Origin: Serpens sp035306625
GTDB lineage: Bacteria; Pseudomonadota; Gammaproteobacteria; Pseudomonadales; Pseudomonadaceae
DNA: 14,471 nucleotides
Reading direction: 5' to 3'
NCBI GenBank assembly: GCA_035306625.1
Contig: DATGNS010000156.1
Location: forward strand, 1-14,471
A program made the translations under genes and the position numbers. Below the pieces are notes generated by a model, which was not told where the DNA came from, made no database searches, and was given only the letters and a program-made list of their open reading frames with translations. Numbering within the stretch: the first letter of the stretch is position 1; every line of letters starts with the position of its first letter. This document shows positions 5,796 to 12,918 of this stretch, in pieces.

Positions 5796-7268
5796 ATGTC
5801 CCGCTTCGGCGAACAACTCCTGTACATCGGAGGCCGCGCTGTCGCGGCGACCTCCGGCGTCACCTTCGACTCCATCAACCCCGCCAACGGCGAAGTCCTC
5901 GCCCGGGTACACAGCGCCGGGCCCGACGACCTCGAGCGCGCCGTGGCCAGCGCCCGGGCCGGCCAGCGAGTCTGGGCCGCCATGGGCCCCTTCGAGCGGG
6001 CGCGCATCCTGCGCCGCGCGGTGGACATCCTGCGCGAACGCAACGACGAGCTGGCCCTGCTGGAAACCCTGGACACCGGCAAGCCGCTGTCGGAAACCCT
6101 GAGCGTCGACATCGTCACCGGGGCCGACGTGCTGGAGTACTACGCCGGCCTGGTCCCGGCCATCGAGGGGGAACAGATCCCCCTGCGTGACAGCGCCTTC
6201 GCCTACACCCGCCGCGAACCGCTGGGCGTGGTGGCCGGCATCGGCGCCTGGAACTACCCGATCCAGATCGCCCTGTGGAAGTCCGCCCCGGCCCTGGCCG
6301 CCGGCAACGCGATGATCTTCAAGCCCAGCGAAATCACCCCGCTCTCGGCCCTGAAGCTGGCGGAGATCTACACCGAGGCCGGCCTGCCCGACGGCGTGTT
6401 CAACGTGCTCAACGGCGCCGGCGCGGACGTCGGCCAGTGGCTGGTGGAACACCCCGGCATCGCCAAGGTGTCCTTCACCGGCGGCACGGTCACCGGCCGC
6501 AAGGTGGCGGCCGGCGCCGGCGCCACGCTCAAGGAAATGACCCTGGAACTGGGCGGCAAGTCGCCGCTGATCGTCTGCGCCGACGCCGACCTGGACCGCG
6601 CCGCGGACATCGCCATCGCCGCCAACTTCTTCAGCAGCGGCCAGGTGTGCACCAACGGCACCCGGGTGTTCGTCCCGCACGATCTGCAGGGCGCCTTCGA
6701 GGAGAAGCTGCTGGAACGCGCCCGACGCATCCGGCCCGGCGACCCGCTGGACCCGGCCACCCGCTTCGGTCCCCTGGCCAGCTTCGCCCACCTGCAGCGG
6801 GTGCTGGATTACATCGACAGCGGCGTGAAGGAAGGCGCTCGCCTGCTGATCGGCGGCGGTCGGGTGCGCGAAGGCGCCCTTGCCGAGGACGCCTATGTGG
6901 CGCCGACCATCTTCAGCGCCTGCCGCGACGACATGCGCATCGTGCGCGAGGAAATCTTCGGCCCGGTGATGTGCGTGCTGGGCTACGCGGACGAAGACGA
7001 GGCCGTGCAGCGCGCCAACGCCACCGACTACGGCCTGGCCGCCGGCGTGGTGACCCCCGACCTGGCCCGCGCGCACCGGCTGATCCATCGCCTGGAGGCC
7101 GGCATCTGCTGGATCAACACCTGGGGCGAGTCCCCGGCGCAGATGCCGGTGGGCGGCTACAAGCACTCGGGCATCGGCCGCGAGAACGGCCTGGCGGCCC
7201 TGGCCCACTACACGCGCATCAAGGCGGTGCAGGTGGAGCTGGGCGAGTTCGTGTCGCCGTTCGACTGA
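5796..7268 (+). CDS. betB: Betaine aldehyde dehydrogenase
   Basis: NAD(P)-dependent oxidation of betaine aldehyde to glycine betaine, a cytosolic step that removes the toxic aldehyde made by BetA. The protein is 490 aa, the usual BetB length. Aldehyde dehydrogenase landmarks are Asn153 in AWNYP, Lys162, the general-base Glu251 in LELGGKSP, the nucleophile Cys285 in QVCTNGTR, and the EIFGPV box at 386-391. RENG with Glu463 near the end fits betaine aldehyde dehydrogenases, where this Glu lines the active site. The start at 5796 has AAGGAG 5 nt upstream; an in-frame ATG at 5715 lies inside the preceding hairpin. The gene follows the importer genes on the same strand and precedes betA, but the usual betI repressor gene is missing on its left side. 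Confidence 0.93.
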   Translation: MSRFGEQLLYIGGRAVAATSGVTFDSINPANGEVLARVHSAGPDDLERAVASARAGQRVWAAMGPFERARILRRAVDILRERNDELALLETLDTGKPLSETLSVDIVTGADVLEYYAGLVPAIEGEQIPLRDSAFAYTRREPLGVVAGIGAWNYPIQIALWKSAPALAAGNAMIFKPSEITPLSALKLAEIYTEAGLPDGVFNVLNGAGADVGQWLVEHPGIAKVSFTGGTVTGRKVAAGAGATLKEMTLELGGKSPLIVCADADLDRAADIAIAANFFSSGQVCTNGTRVFVPHDLQGAFEEKLLERARRIRPGDPLDPATRFGPLASFAHLQRVLDYIDSGVKEGARLLIGGGRVREGALAEDAYVAPTIFSACRDDMRIVREEIFGPVMCVLGYADEDEAVQRANATDYGLAAGVVTPDLARAHRLIHRLEAGICWINTWGESPAQMPVGGYKHSGIGRENGLAALAHYTRIKAVQVELGEFVSPFD

Positions 7269-7280
7269 GCCCGCGCGAAC

Positions 7281-7392
7281 CGGAGGAGCGGCTTCAGCCA
7301 CGTGCGTGGAGTGGGGCGGACAACGTTCTTGTCCGCCAGGCGCTGCCTCGGTCGGGCGCCTGCGGCGGACAGGAAAGCGCTGTCCGCCCTAC
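7281..7392. repeat. REP-like dyad repeats in the betB-betA spacer
   Basis: The 169-nt spacer holds stacked inverted repeats. First come GGCT-TC-AGCC (7290-7299) and CCACG-TG-CGTGG (7298-7309) within GGAGCGGCTTCAGCC, a core resembling common Pseudomonas REP sequence. Then GGCGGACAA/TTGTCCGCC (7315-7337) and GGCGGACAG/CTGTCCGCC (7364-7388) flank a third pairing AGGCGC/GCGCCT (7338-7343, 7356-7361). The outer ends GGGGCGGACA and TGTCCGCCCT make the whole unit (about 7311-7392) roughly self-complementary. It is probably a chromosomal intergenic repeat rather than a gene-specific site. Confidence 0.65.
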
Positions 7393-7437
7393 AGCAGAAC
7401 AAGCAATCACTTCACCGTCTCGAGGAAGGCAGTCCCC

Positions 7438-9108
7438 ATGGAATTCGACTACATCATCATCGGCGCCGGTTCGGCCGGCAACGTGCTGGCCACCCGTCTG
7501 ACCGAGGACCCGGCCGTCAGCGTGCTGCTGCTGGAGGCCGGCGGCCCGGACCATCGCCTGGACTTCCGCACCCAGATGCCCGCCGCCCTCGCCTACCCGC
7601 TGCAGGGCCGGCGCTACAACTGGGCCTACGAAACCGACCCCGAACCCCACATGAACAACCGCCGCATGGAGTGCGGGCGCGGCAAGGGCCTGGGCGGCTC
7701 CTCGCTGATCAACGGCATGTGCTACATCCGCGGCAACGCCCTGGACTTCGACCACTGGGCCCAGGAGCCGGGTCTGGAGGACTGGACCTACCTGGACTGC
7801 CTGCCCTACTTCCGCAAGGCGGAAACCCGCGACATCGGCGCCAACGACTACCACGGCGACAGCGGCCCGGTCTCCGTGTGCACGCCCAAGACCGGCAACA
7901 ACCCGCTGTTCCACGCCATGGTGGAAGCCGGCGTGCAGGCCGGCTATGCGCGCACCGACGACCTCAACGGCTATCGCCAGGAAGGCTTCGGGCCCATGGA
8001 CCGCACCGTCACGCCGCGCGGCCGCCGCGCCAGCACCGCGCGGGGCTATCTGGACCAGGCCCGCCGGCGTCCGAACCTGACCATCCTGACCCACGCGCTC
8101 ACCGAGCGCATTCTCTTCGACGGCCGCCGCGCCACCGGTGTGTCCTATCTGCGCGGCAGCAGCAACCGTGCCGAACAGGCCCATGCCCGCCGCGAGGTAC
8201 TGCTGTGCGCCGGGGCGATCGCCTCGCCGCAGATCCTGCAACGCTCCGGCGTCGGTCCCGCCGACCTGCTCCGCGAGCTGGACGTGCCCCTGGTGCTCGA
8301 CCTGCCCGGCGTCGGCGAGAACCTGCAGGACCATCTGGAGATGTACCTGCAGTACGCCTGCAAGGAGCCGGTGTCCCTCTACCCGGCCCTGCAGTGGTGG
8401 AACCAGCCGGCCATCGGCGCCGAATGGCTGTTCGCCGGCACCGGCATCGGCGCCAGCAACCACTTCGAGGCCGGCGGCTTCATCCGCACCGACGAGTCCT
8501 TCGCCTGGCCGAACATCCAGTTCCACTTCCTGCCGGTGGCCATCAACTACAACGGCAGCAACGCGGTGAAGGAGCACGGCTTCCAGGCCCACGTGGGCTC
8601 CATGCGCTCGCCGAGCCGCGGCCGGGTGCGTGCCCGCTCCCAGGACCCGCGCCAGCATCCGAGCATCCTCTTCAATTACATGAGCCACGAGCAGGACTGG
8701 GAGGAATTCCGCGCGGCGATCCGCATCACCCGCGAGATCATGGCCCAGCCGGCGCTGGATCCCTATCGGGGGCGCGAGCTGAGCCCCGGCGCCGACCTCA
8801 AGAGCGACCGGGAGCTGGATGCGTTCGTGCGCGCCCGGGCGGAGACCGCCTTCCACCCCTGCGGCACCTGCCCCATGGGCGAGGGCGACGGCGCGGTCAC
8901 CGACGGCCAGGGCCGGGTGCACGGCCTGCAGGGACTGCGCGTGGTGGACGCCTCGCTGATGCCCCGCATCATCACCGGCAACCTCAACGCCACGGTGATC
9001 ATGATGGCGGAGAAGATCGCCGACCGGATGCGCGGTCGCGAACCGCTGCCGCGCAGCACGGCGGCCTACTACGTGGCCGGGGAGGCGCCGGCGCGGAGCC
9101 AGTCATAA
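7438..9108 (+). CDS. betA: Choline dehydrogenase (GMC oxidoreductase)
   Basis: FAD-dependent oxidation of choline to betaine aldehyde, membrane-associated and coupled to the respiratory chain. The 556-aa product matches the length of E. coli BetA. The FAD-binding GAGSAG is at 9-14 followed by the acidic LLEAG at 31-35. GMC signature 1 (GRGKGLGGSSLINGM) starts at 80 and signature 2 (GAIASPQILQRSG) at 259. The catalytic His473 is in FHPCGTCPMG and the partner Asn is in TGNLNATV (515 or 517). The start at 7438 has GAGGAAGG about 8-9 nt upstream; the frame is open further left only through the repeat. It is co-directional with betB, but the 169-nt repeat-filled gap could uncouple their levels. 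Other GMC alcohol dehydrogenases are possible, but the betB neighbour makes choline very likely. Confidence 0.92.
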   Translation: MEFDYIIIGAGSAGNVLATRLTEDPAVSVLLLEAGGPDHRLDFRTQMPAALAYPLQGRRYNWAYETDPEPHMNNRRMECGRGKGLGGSSLINGMCYIRGNALDFDHWAQEPGLEDWTYLDCLPYFRKAETRDIGANDYHGDSGPVSVCTPKTGNNPLFHAMVEAGVQAGYARTDDLNGYRQEGFGPMDRTVTPRGRRASTARGYLDQARRRPNLTILTHALTERILFDGRRATGVSYLRGSSNRAEQAHARREVLLCAGAIASPQILQRSGVGPADLLRELDVPLVLDLPGVGENLQDHLEMYLQYACKEPVSLYPALQWWNQPAIGAEWLFAGTGIGASNHFEAGGFIRTDESFAWPNIQFHFLPVAINYNGSNAVKEHGFQAHVGSMRSPSRGRVRARSQDPRQHPSILFNYMSHEQDWEEFRAAIRITREIMAQPALDPYRGRELSPGADLKSDRELDAFVRARAETAFHPCGTCPMGEGDGAVTDGQGRVHGLQGLRVVDASLMPRIITGNLNATVIMMAEKIADRMRGREPLPRSTAAYYVAGEAPARSQS

Positions 9109-9109
9109 G

Positions 9110-9157
9110 GCGGACAACGCTGTCTTCGGCCCGCAGCGGTGTTCACAACGGCGGGCC
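9110..9157. terminator. Convergent intergenic hairpin and partial repeat after betA
   Basis: The 69 nt between the betA stop and the LysR stop begin with GGCGGACAACG, identical to the first 11 bases of the repeat at 7315. The similarity then decays, so this looks like a truncated or degenerate copy. Further on, GGCCCGC (9128-9134) pairs with GCGGGCC (9151-9157) across 16 nt. The position between convergent genes suits a shared terminator, but no U-run is present in either direction. Confidence 0.4.
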
Positions 9158-9177
9158 AGATACCGCGTGACAGTCCC

Positions 9178-10068
9178 CTACGCAGCGGCTGCAGCCTGGC
9201 GGATCAAAGTGTCACTCAGCGCCAGCGCCGCCTTGGACAGCTGGTGCCCGGCCAGGTGCAACAGGCCGATGCGACGCGTCACCTGCGGCTCGTCCAGCGG
9301 CAGGCAGCGTGCGCCCAGCTCTTCCATCTGCCCCTGGCACAGGCTGGGCACCGCGCTGACACCCAGACCCTCGGCGACCATCCGCCCGACGGTCACCAGC
9401 TGGTGACTCTCGAAGGCCACGGGCAGCTTGCCGTGGCGAGCCACGATGCTGTCTTCCAGCAACAGGCGCACCGCCGAGGGCCGCTGCAGGGTAATGAAGG
9501 GTTCATCCAGCAACTGGGCCCAGCTCAACCGCTGCTGCCGAGCCAGCGGACTGTGGGCCGGCACCATGGCCACGAAACGATCGTCATACAGCGGGGTGAA
9601 CTGCAGGCCATCGAGGGTTGCCGGCTCGAACGCGATGCCCAGCTCGACGCGGCGGTCGCGCACCATGTCCAGCACCTGTTCATTGATCACGTCGTGCACC
9701 GTGACCCCCACCCGCGGATAAGCGGCACGAAAGGCCTTTAGCGCGGCCGGCAGACGGTTTCCCGCAAAAGACGGCATGGCCGCCAGCGCCACGCGGCCCA
9801 GCTGCAACGTGAAATGCTGACGCATCAGATCCTCGGCATTGTCCCAATCCGCCAGCAGGCGCACCGCAATGGGCAGCAGAGCCTCCCCCTCCGGTGTCAG
9901 CGCCACGCTGCGCGTGGTGCGCATCAGCAACTGGCCCCCCAGGGACTGCTCCAGATTCTTGATGGCCAGGCTCAGTGCCGGTTGCGACAAGTGAAGCCGT
10001 TCGCAAGCCTGGGCGAAACTGAGGGTCTGGGCCACGGCTAGAAAGGCACGCAGCTGCTTGACGGTCAT
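9178..10068 (-). CDS. LysR-type transcriptional regulator (DhcR-like)
   Basis: A 296-aa LysR-family regulator with an N-terminal winged helix-turn-helix (about 3-60; SFAQACERLHLSQPALS is the recognition region) and a type-2 periplasmic-binding-fold effector domain from about 88 onward. It is read from 10068 with GGA about 11 nt upstream (AT-rich spacer). An upstream in-frame start at 10191 would run through the divergent promoter and is rejected. It is divergent from the CoA-transferase operon with 125 nt between starts, the standard layout for a LysR protein controlling its neighbour. The same arrangement occurs for P. aeruginosa PA1998 (dhcR) beside dhcAB. Its effector is likely an intermediate such as acetoacetate or dehydrocarnitine, which is inferred only. 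The 3' end faces betA. Confidence 0.88.
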   Translation of the reverse strand: MTVKQLRAFLAVAQTLSFAQACERLHLSQPALSLAIKNLEQSLGGQLLMRTTRSVALTPEGEALLPIAVRLLADWDNAEDLMRQHFTLQLGRVALAAMPSFAGNRLPAALKAFRAAYPRVGVTVHDVINEQVLDMVRDRRVELGIAFEPATLDGLQFTPLYDDRFVAMVPAHSPLARQQRLSWAQLLDEPFITLQRPSAVRLLLEDSIVARHGKLPVAFESHQLVTVGRMVAEGLGVSAVPSLCQGQMEELGARCLPLDEPQVTRRIGLLHLAGHQLSKAALALSDTLIRQAAAAA

Positions 10069-10119
10069 TATTTTGTTTTCCTGATCAATAGCGAGGAAAA
10101 ACAAACTTAACAAATAACA

Positions 10120-10140
10120 CCCCAGCACCGAAGCTTGGGG
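10120..10140. promoter_or_regulatory. Dyad CCCCA-N11-TGGGG, candidate LysR operator
   Basis: In the divergent promoter region, CCCCA (10120-10124) and TGGGG (10136-10140) form a dyad with 11 nt between arms. The spacing is that of LysR-family boxes (T-N11-A), although the inner bases here are A and T in reversed order. The region from 10085 to 10119 is A-rich. As the only extended dyad between lysR and dhcA, it is the best candidate for autoregulation and activation by the regulator. Confidence 0.35.
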
Positions 10141-10147
10141 CCATGCT

Positions 10148-10163
10148 TGGCAGTGCTCCTGCC
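10148..10163 (+). promoter_or_regulatory. Candidate sigma-54 promoter for the CoA-transferase operon
   Basis: TTGGCA with GG at 10149-10150 is followed after exactly 10 nt by GC at 10161-10162 (CTGC), fitting the -24/-12 pattern TGGCAC-N5-TTGC with mismatches outside the invariant GG and GC. Transcription would start near 10174, leaving a leader of about 20 nt with the ribosome site. E. coli ato genes are sigma-54-dependent, which gives a functional parallel. No enhancer-binding protein gene is in the window. Confidence 0.35.
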
Positions 10164-10193
10164 CTCCCACAACAACAAGAGAGGCACCCAAGA

Positions 10194-10892
10194 ATGAGTG
10201 GACTCGACAAGCGCGTGGCCAGCTACGCGGAAGCCCTTGATGGCCTGCAGGACGGCATGACCGTGCTGGCCGGTGGCTTCGGTCTGTGCGGCATCCCCGA
10301 AAACCTGATCGCCGAGATCCGCCGCCGTGGCGTGCGCGACCTCACGGTGGTCTCCAACAACTGCGGCGTGGACGGCTTCGGCCTCGGCGTGCTGCTGGAA
10401 GACCGGCAGATCCGCAAGATGATTGCCTCCTACGTCGGCGAGAACGCCCTGTTCGAGCAGCAGCTGCTCAGCGGCGAGCTGGAAGTGGAACTCACCCCCC
10501 AGGGCACCCTGGCCGAGCGCCTGCGCGCCGGCGGCGCCGGCATCCCGGCCTTCTACACCGCCACCGGCTACGGCACTCCGGTCGCCGAAGGCAAGGAGGT
10601 GCGCGAGTTCGACGGCCGCCACTACATCCTCGAGCGCGCCATCAAGGGCGACTTCGCCATCGTCAAGGGCTGGAAGGCCGACTACTACGGCAACGTCATC
10701 TACCGCCACACCGCCCAGAACTTCAATCCGCTGGCCGCCATGGCCGGACGCATCACCGTGGTCGAGGTGGAAGAGATCGTCGCGCCCGGCGAACTGGACC
10801 CGACGCAGATCCATACCCCCGGCATCTACGTCGATCGCCTGATCCAGGGCACCTTCGAGAAACGCATCGAGAAGCGCACCGTGCGCGACTGA
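10194..10892 (+). CDS. dhcA: 3-oxoacid (dehydrocarnitine/acetoacetate) CoA-transferase, subunit A
   Basis: Alpha subunit of a family I CoA-transferase, 232 aa. GGFGLCGIPENL at 27-38 is the classic SCOT-A motif. IVKGWKADYYGNVIY near 156-170 and the C-terminal PGELDPTQIHTPGIYVDRLI region (198-217) are equally typical. With subunit B it moves CoA from a donor such as succinyl-CoA to a 3-oxoacid in the cytosol. In P. aeruginosa the equivalent pair is annotated as dehydrocarnitine CoA-transferase; acetoacetate is the other obvious acceptor, given the thiolase downstream. The start at 10194 was preferred to an in-frame ATG at 10143 because the family begins here and AAGAGAGG lies about 8 nt upstream. 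It is the first gene of a four-gene operon. Confidence 0.92.
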   Translation: MSGLDKRVASYAEALDGLQDGMTVLAGGFGLCGIPENLIAEIRRRGVRDLTVVSNNCGVDGFGLGVLLEDRQIRKMIASYVGENALFEQQLLSGELEVELTPQGTLAERLRAGGAGIPAFYTATGYGTPVAEGKEVREFDGRHYILERAIKGDFAIVKGWKADYYGNVIYRHTAQNFNPLAAMAGRITVVEVEEIVAPGELDPTQIHTPGIYVDRLIQGTFEKRIEKRTVRD

Positions 10893-10906
10893 CAGGGAGC
10901 ATTCAG

Positions 10907-11563
10907 ATGGCACTGACTCGTGAACAGATGGCCCAGCGTGTCGCCCGCGAGCTGCGCGACGGTTACTACGTCAACCTCGGCATCGGCATTCCCACCCTGG
11001 TGGCCAACTACGTGCCCGAAGGCATGCAGGTAATGCTGCAGTCGGAGAACGGCCTGCTCGGCATGGGGCCGTTCCCCACCGAGGCCGAGCTGGATGCCGA
11101 CATGATCAACGCCGGCAAGCAGACGGTCACCGCCCTGCCCGGCGCGGCGATCTTCAACTCGGCGGAATCCTTCGCCATGATCCGTGGCGGCCATGTGGAC
11201 CTCACGGTACTGGGCGCCTTCGAGGTGGACGTGCAGGGCAACATCGCCTCCTGGATGATCCCCGGCAAGCTGGTCAAGGGCATGGGCGGCGCCATGGACC
11301 TGGTGGCGGGCGCCGAGAACATCATCGTGGTCATGACCCACGCCTCCAAGGACGGCGAGTCCAAGCTGCTGGAACGCTGCAGCCTGCCGCTCACCGGCGC
11401 CGGCTGCATCCGCAAGGTGCTTACCGACCTGGCCTACCTGGAGATCGAGGACGGCGCCTTCGTCCTGCGCGAGCGCGCGCCGGGTGTCAGCGTCGAGGAA
11501 ATCGTCGCCAGGACCGCCGGCAAGCTGATCGTGCCGGAGCAGGTTCCGGAAATGCAGTTCTGA
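10907..11563 (+). CDS. dhcB: 3-oxoacid (dehydrocarnitine/acetoacetate) CoA-transferase, subunit B
   Basis: Beta subunit of the same CoA-transferase, 218 aa. The catalytic glutamate that forms the glutamyl-CoA thioester is Glu47 in SENGLLG (46-52). The N-terminal YVNLGIGIPTLVANY (21-35) and the GGHVDLTVLGAFEVD stretch (94-108) are standard for SCOT-B/AtoA/PcaJ-type proteins. It lies 14 nt after subunit A with GGGAG 6 nt before the ATG, so translation is probably stoichiometric. By family alone it could be named scoB, atoA or pcaJ; the neighbours (thiolase, AtoE carrier, LysR) support a ketone-body or carnitine role over beta-ketoadipate degradation. Confidence 0.92.
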   Translation: MALTREQMAQRVARELRDGYYVNLGIGIPTLVANYVPEGMQVMLQSENGLLGMGPFPTEAELDADMINAGKQTVTALPGAAIFNSAESFAMIRGGHVDLTVLGAFEVDVQGNIASWMIPGKLVKGMGGAMDLVAGAENIIVVMTHASKDGESKLLERCSLPLTGAGCIRKVLTDLAYLEIEDGAFVLRERAPGVSVEEIVARTAGKLIVPEQVPEMQF

Positions 11564-11574
11564 GTGATCCCCCA

Positions 11575-11592
11575 GGGGCGCCGTGGCGCCCC
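11575..11592 (+). other. 8-bp perfect hairpin between dhcB and the thiolase
   Basis: GGGGCGCC (11575-11582) and GGCGCCCC (11585-11592) are separated by only 2 nt, so the real loop probably opens one more pair. The stem starts 11 nt after the dhcB stop and ends 22 nt before the thiolase ATG. There is no U-run. It is likely an intra-operon mRNA stem that protects upstream message or tunes the level of the thiolase relative to the CoA-transferase. Confidence 0.5.
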
Positions 11593-11614
11593 CGGACGCA
11601 TGTCAGGAGTTCCC

Positions 11615-12793
11615 ATGCAAGACGTTGTCATTGTCGCCGCCACGCGTACCGCCATCGGCACCTTCCAGGGCAGCCTCGCCGGCATTCCCGCCCCGGAACT
11701 GGGCGCCCTGGTCATCCGCCGGCTGCTGGAGCAGACCGGCCTCGATCCCGCCCAGGTCGATGAAGTCATCCTCGGTCAGGTGCTCACCGCCGGCGCCGGC
11801 CAGAACCCTGCCCGACAGGCCGCGCTGAAGGCCGGCCTGCCCCATGAAGTGCCTGCACTGACCCTCAACAAGGTATGCGGCTCGGGCCTCAAGGCCCTGC
11901 ACCTGGCCGCCCAGGCGATCCGCTGCGGCGACGCCGAGGTGGTGATCGCCGGCGGCATGGAGAACATGAGCCAGGCGCCCTATGTACTGCCCAAGGCACG
12001 CACCGGCCTGCGCATGGGCCATGTCCCCTTGCAGGACAGCATGATCCTCGACGGCCTCTGGGACGCCTTCAACGACTACCACATGGGCATCACCGCCGAG
12101 AATCTGGCGGAGCGGCACGGCATCTCCCGCGAGGCCCAGGACGCCTTTGCAGCCGCGTCGCAACAGAAGGCCCTCGCCGCGATCGAGGCCGGCCGCTTCG
12201 ACGCCGAGATCACCCCCGTGCCGCTCCCGCAGAAAACGGGCGAGCCCGTCCTTTTTGTGCGCGACGAACAACCGCGCACCGGCACCACTACCGAGTCGCT
12301 GGCCAGGCTCAAGCCCGCGTTCAGGAAGGACGGCAGCGTCACCGCCGGCAACGCCTCCAGCCTCAACGACGGCGCCGCCGCGGTGTTGCTGATGAGCGCC
12401 AGCAAGGCGGCATCGCTCGGCCTGCCCGTCCTGGCCCGCATTGCCGCCTACGCCAGCGCCGGGGTCGACCCGGCCATCATGGGCTATGCCCCCGTCCCGG
12501 CCACCCGCCGCTGCCTGGAAAAGGCCGGCTGGCAACTGACCGATCTGGATCTGATCGAGGCCAACGAAGCCTTTGCCGCCCAGGCATTGTGCGTCGGCCA
12601 GGCTCTGGGCTGGGATGCCGAAAAGGTCAACGTCAACGGCGGCGCCATTGCCCTGGGCCACCCCATCGGCGCTTCCGGGTGCCGCGTGCTGGTGACCCTG
12701 CTGCATGAAATGATTCGCCGCAATGCCTACAAGGGCCTGGCCACGCTGTGCATCGGCGGCGGTCAGGGTGTGGCCTTGGCCATCGAACGCTGA
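11615..12793 (+). CDS. atoB: Acetyl-CoA C-acetyltransferase (thiolase)
   Basis: Degradative/biosynthetic type II thiolase, 392 aa. It cleaves acetoacetyl-CoA with CoA to two acetyl-CoA, or runs in reverse. The acylated nucleophile is Cys88 in NKVCGSGLKAL, with GGMENMS at 113-119, NEAF at 317-320, His349 in GGAIALGHPIGASG and the second catalytic Cys379 in CIGGGQG. All active-site elements are intact. AGGAG precedes the ATG at 11615 by 5 nt; the frame is open further left but only across the intergenic hairpin. It takes the acyl-CoA made by the CoA-transferase just upstream, completing conversion of acetoacetate to acetyl-CoA for the TCA cycle. It could also feed polyhydroxybutyrate synthesis in reverse; no such genes are in the window. 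Confidence 0.94.
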   Translation: MQDVVIVAATRTAIGTFQGSLAGIPAPELGALVIRRLLEQTGLDPAQVDEVILGQVLTAGAGQNPARQAALKAGLPHEVPALTLNKVCGSGLKALHLAAQAIRCGDAEVVIAGGMENMSQAPYVLPKARTGLRMGHVPLQDSMILDGLWDAFNDYHMGITAENLAERHGISREAQDAFAAASQQKALAAIEAGRFDAEITPVPLPQKTGEPVLFVRDEQPRTGTTTESLARLKPAFRKDGSVTAGNASSLNDGAAAVLLMSASKAASLGLPVLARIAAYASAGVDPAIMGYAPVPATRRCLEKAGWQLTDLDLIEANEAFAAQALCVGQALGWDAEKVNVNGGAIALGHPIGASGCRVLVTLLHEMIRRNAYKGLATLCIGGGQGVALAIER

Positions 12794-12815
12794 TTTCCTC
12801 GCAAGGAGACCCGAA

Positions 12816-12902
12816 TTGCCCGGCCTGATCGCCGGGCCGCGGCATACCCTCGCCGCACCCCAGGGCGTTACCGCGCCCGAAAAAACAGCCCGACAAACAT
12901 AA
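12816..12902 (+). CDS. Possible 28-codon leader peptide before the AtoE carrier
   Basis: AAGGAG (12803-12808) lies 7 nt before a TTG at 12816 that opens a 28-codon frame ending in TAA at 12900-12902, only 16 nt before the carrier's ATG. The frame begins over a perfect 7-bp hairpin GCCCGGC/GCCGGGC (12818-12824, 12831-12837). The peptide (LPGLIAGPRHTL...) has no recognisable domain. Without translation, this 125-nt gap has no obvious reason to carry a good ribosome site so far from the carrier's own (AAAGAGG, 12902-12908). This is speculative and could be coincidence. Confidence 0.2.
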   Translation: MPGLIAGPRHTLAAPQGVTAPEKTARQT

Positions 12903-12918
12903 AAAGAGGCGTCAATCC

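Noticed and set aside
5322..7301. 659-residue open frame on the minus strand
   Set aside because: Antisense to the second binding protein and betB, which both have complete motifs and ribosome sites. The product is low-complexity and unrecognisable.
7302..9170. 622-residue plus-strand frame overlapping betA
   Set aside because: It is the alternate frame of betA, rich in Arg, Pro and Gly, with no motif. betA in its own frame has every GMC landmark.
10069..10191. Upstream start for the LysR regulator
   Set aside because: It would add 41 residues ahead of the helix-turn-helix and consume the entire divergent promoter; MTVKQLRAFLAV is the typical family N-terminus.
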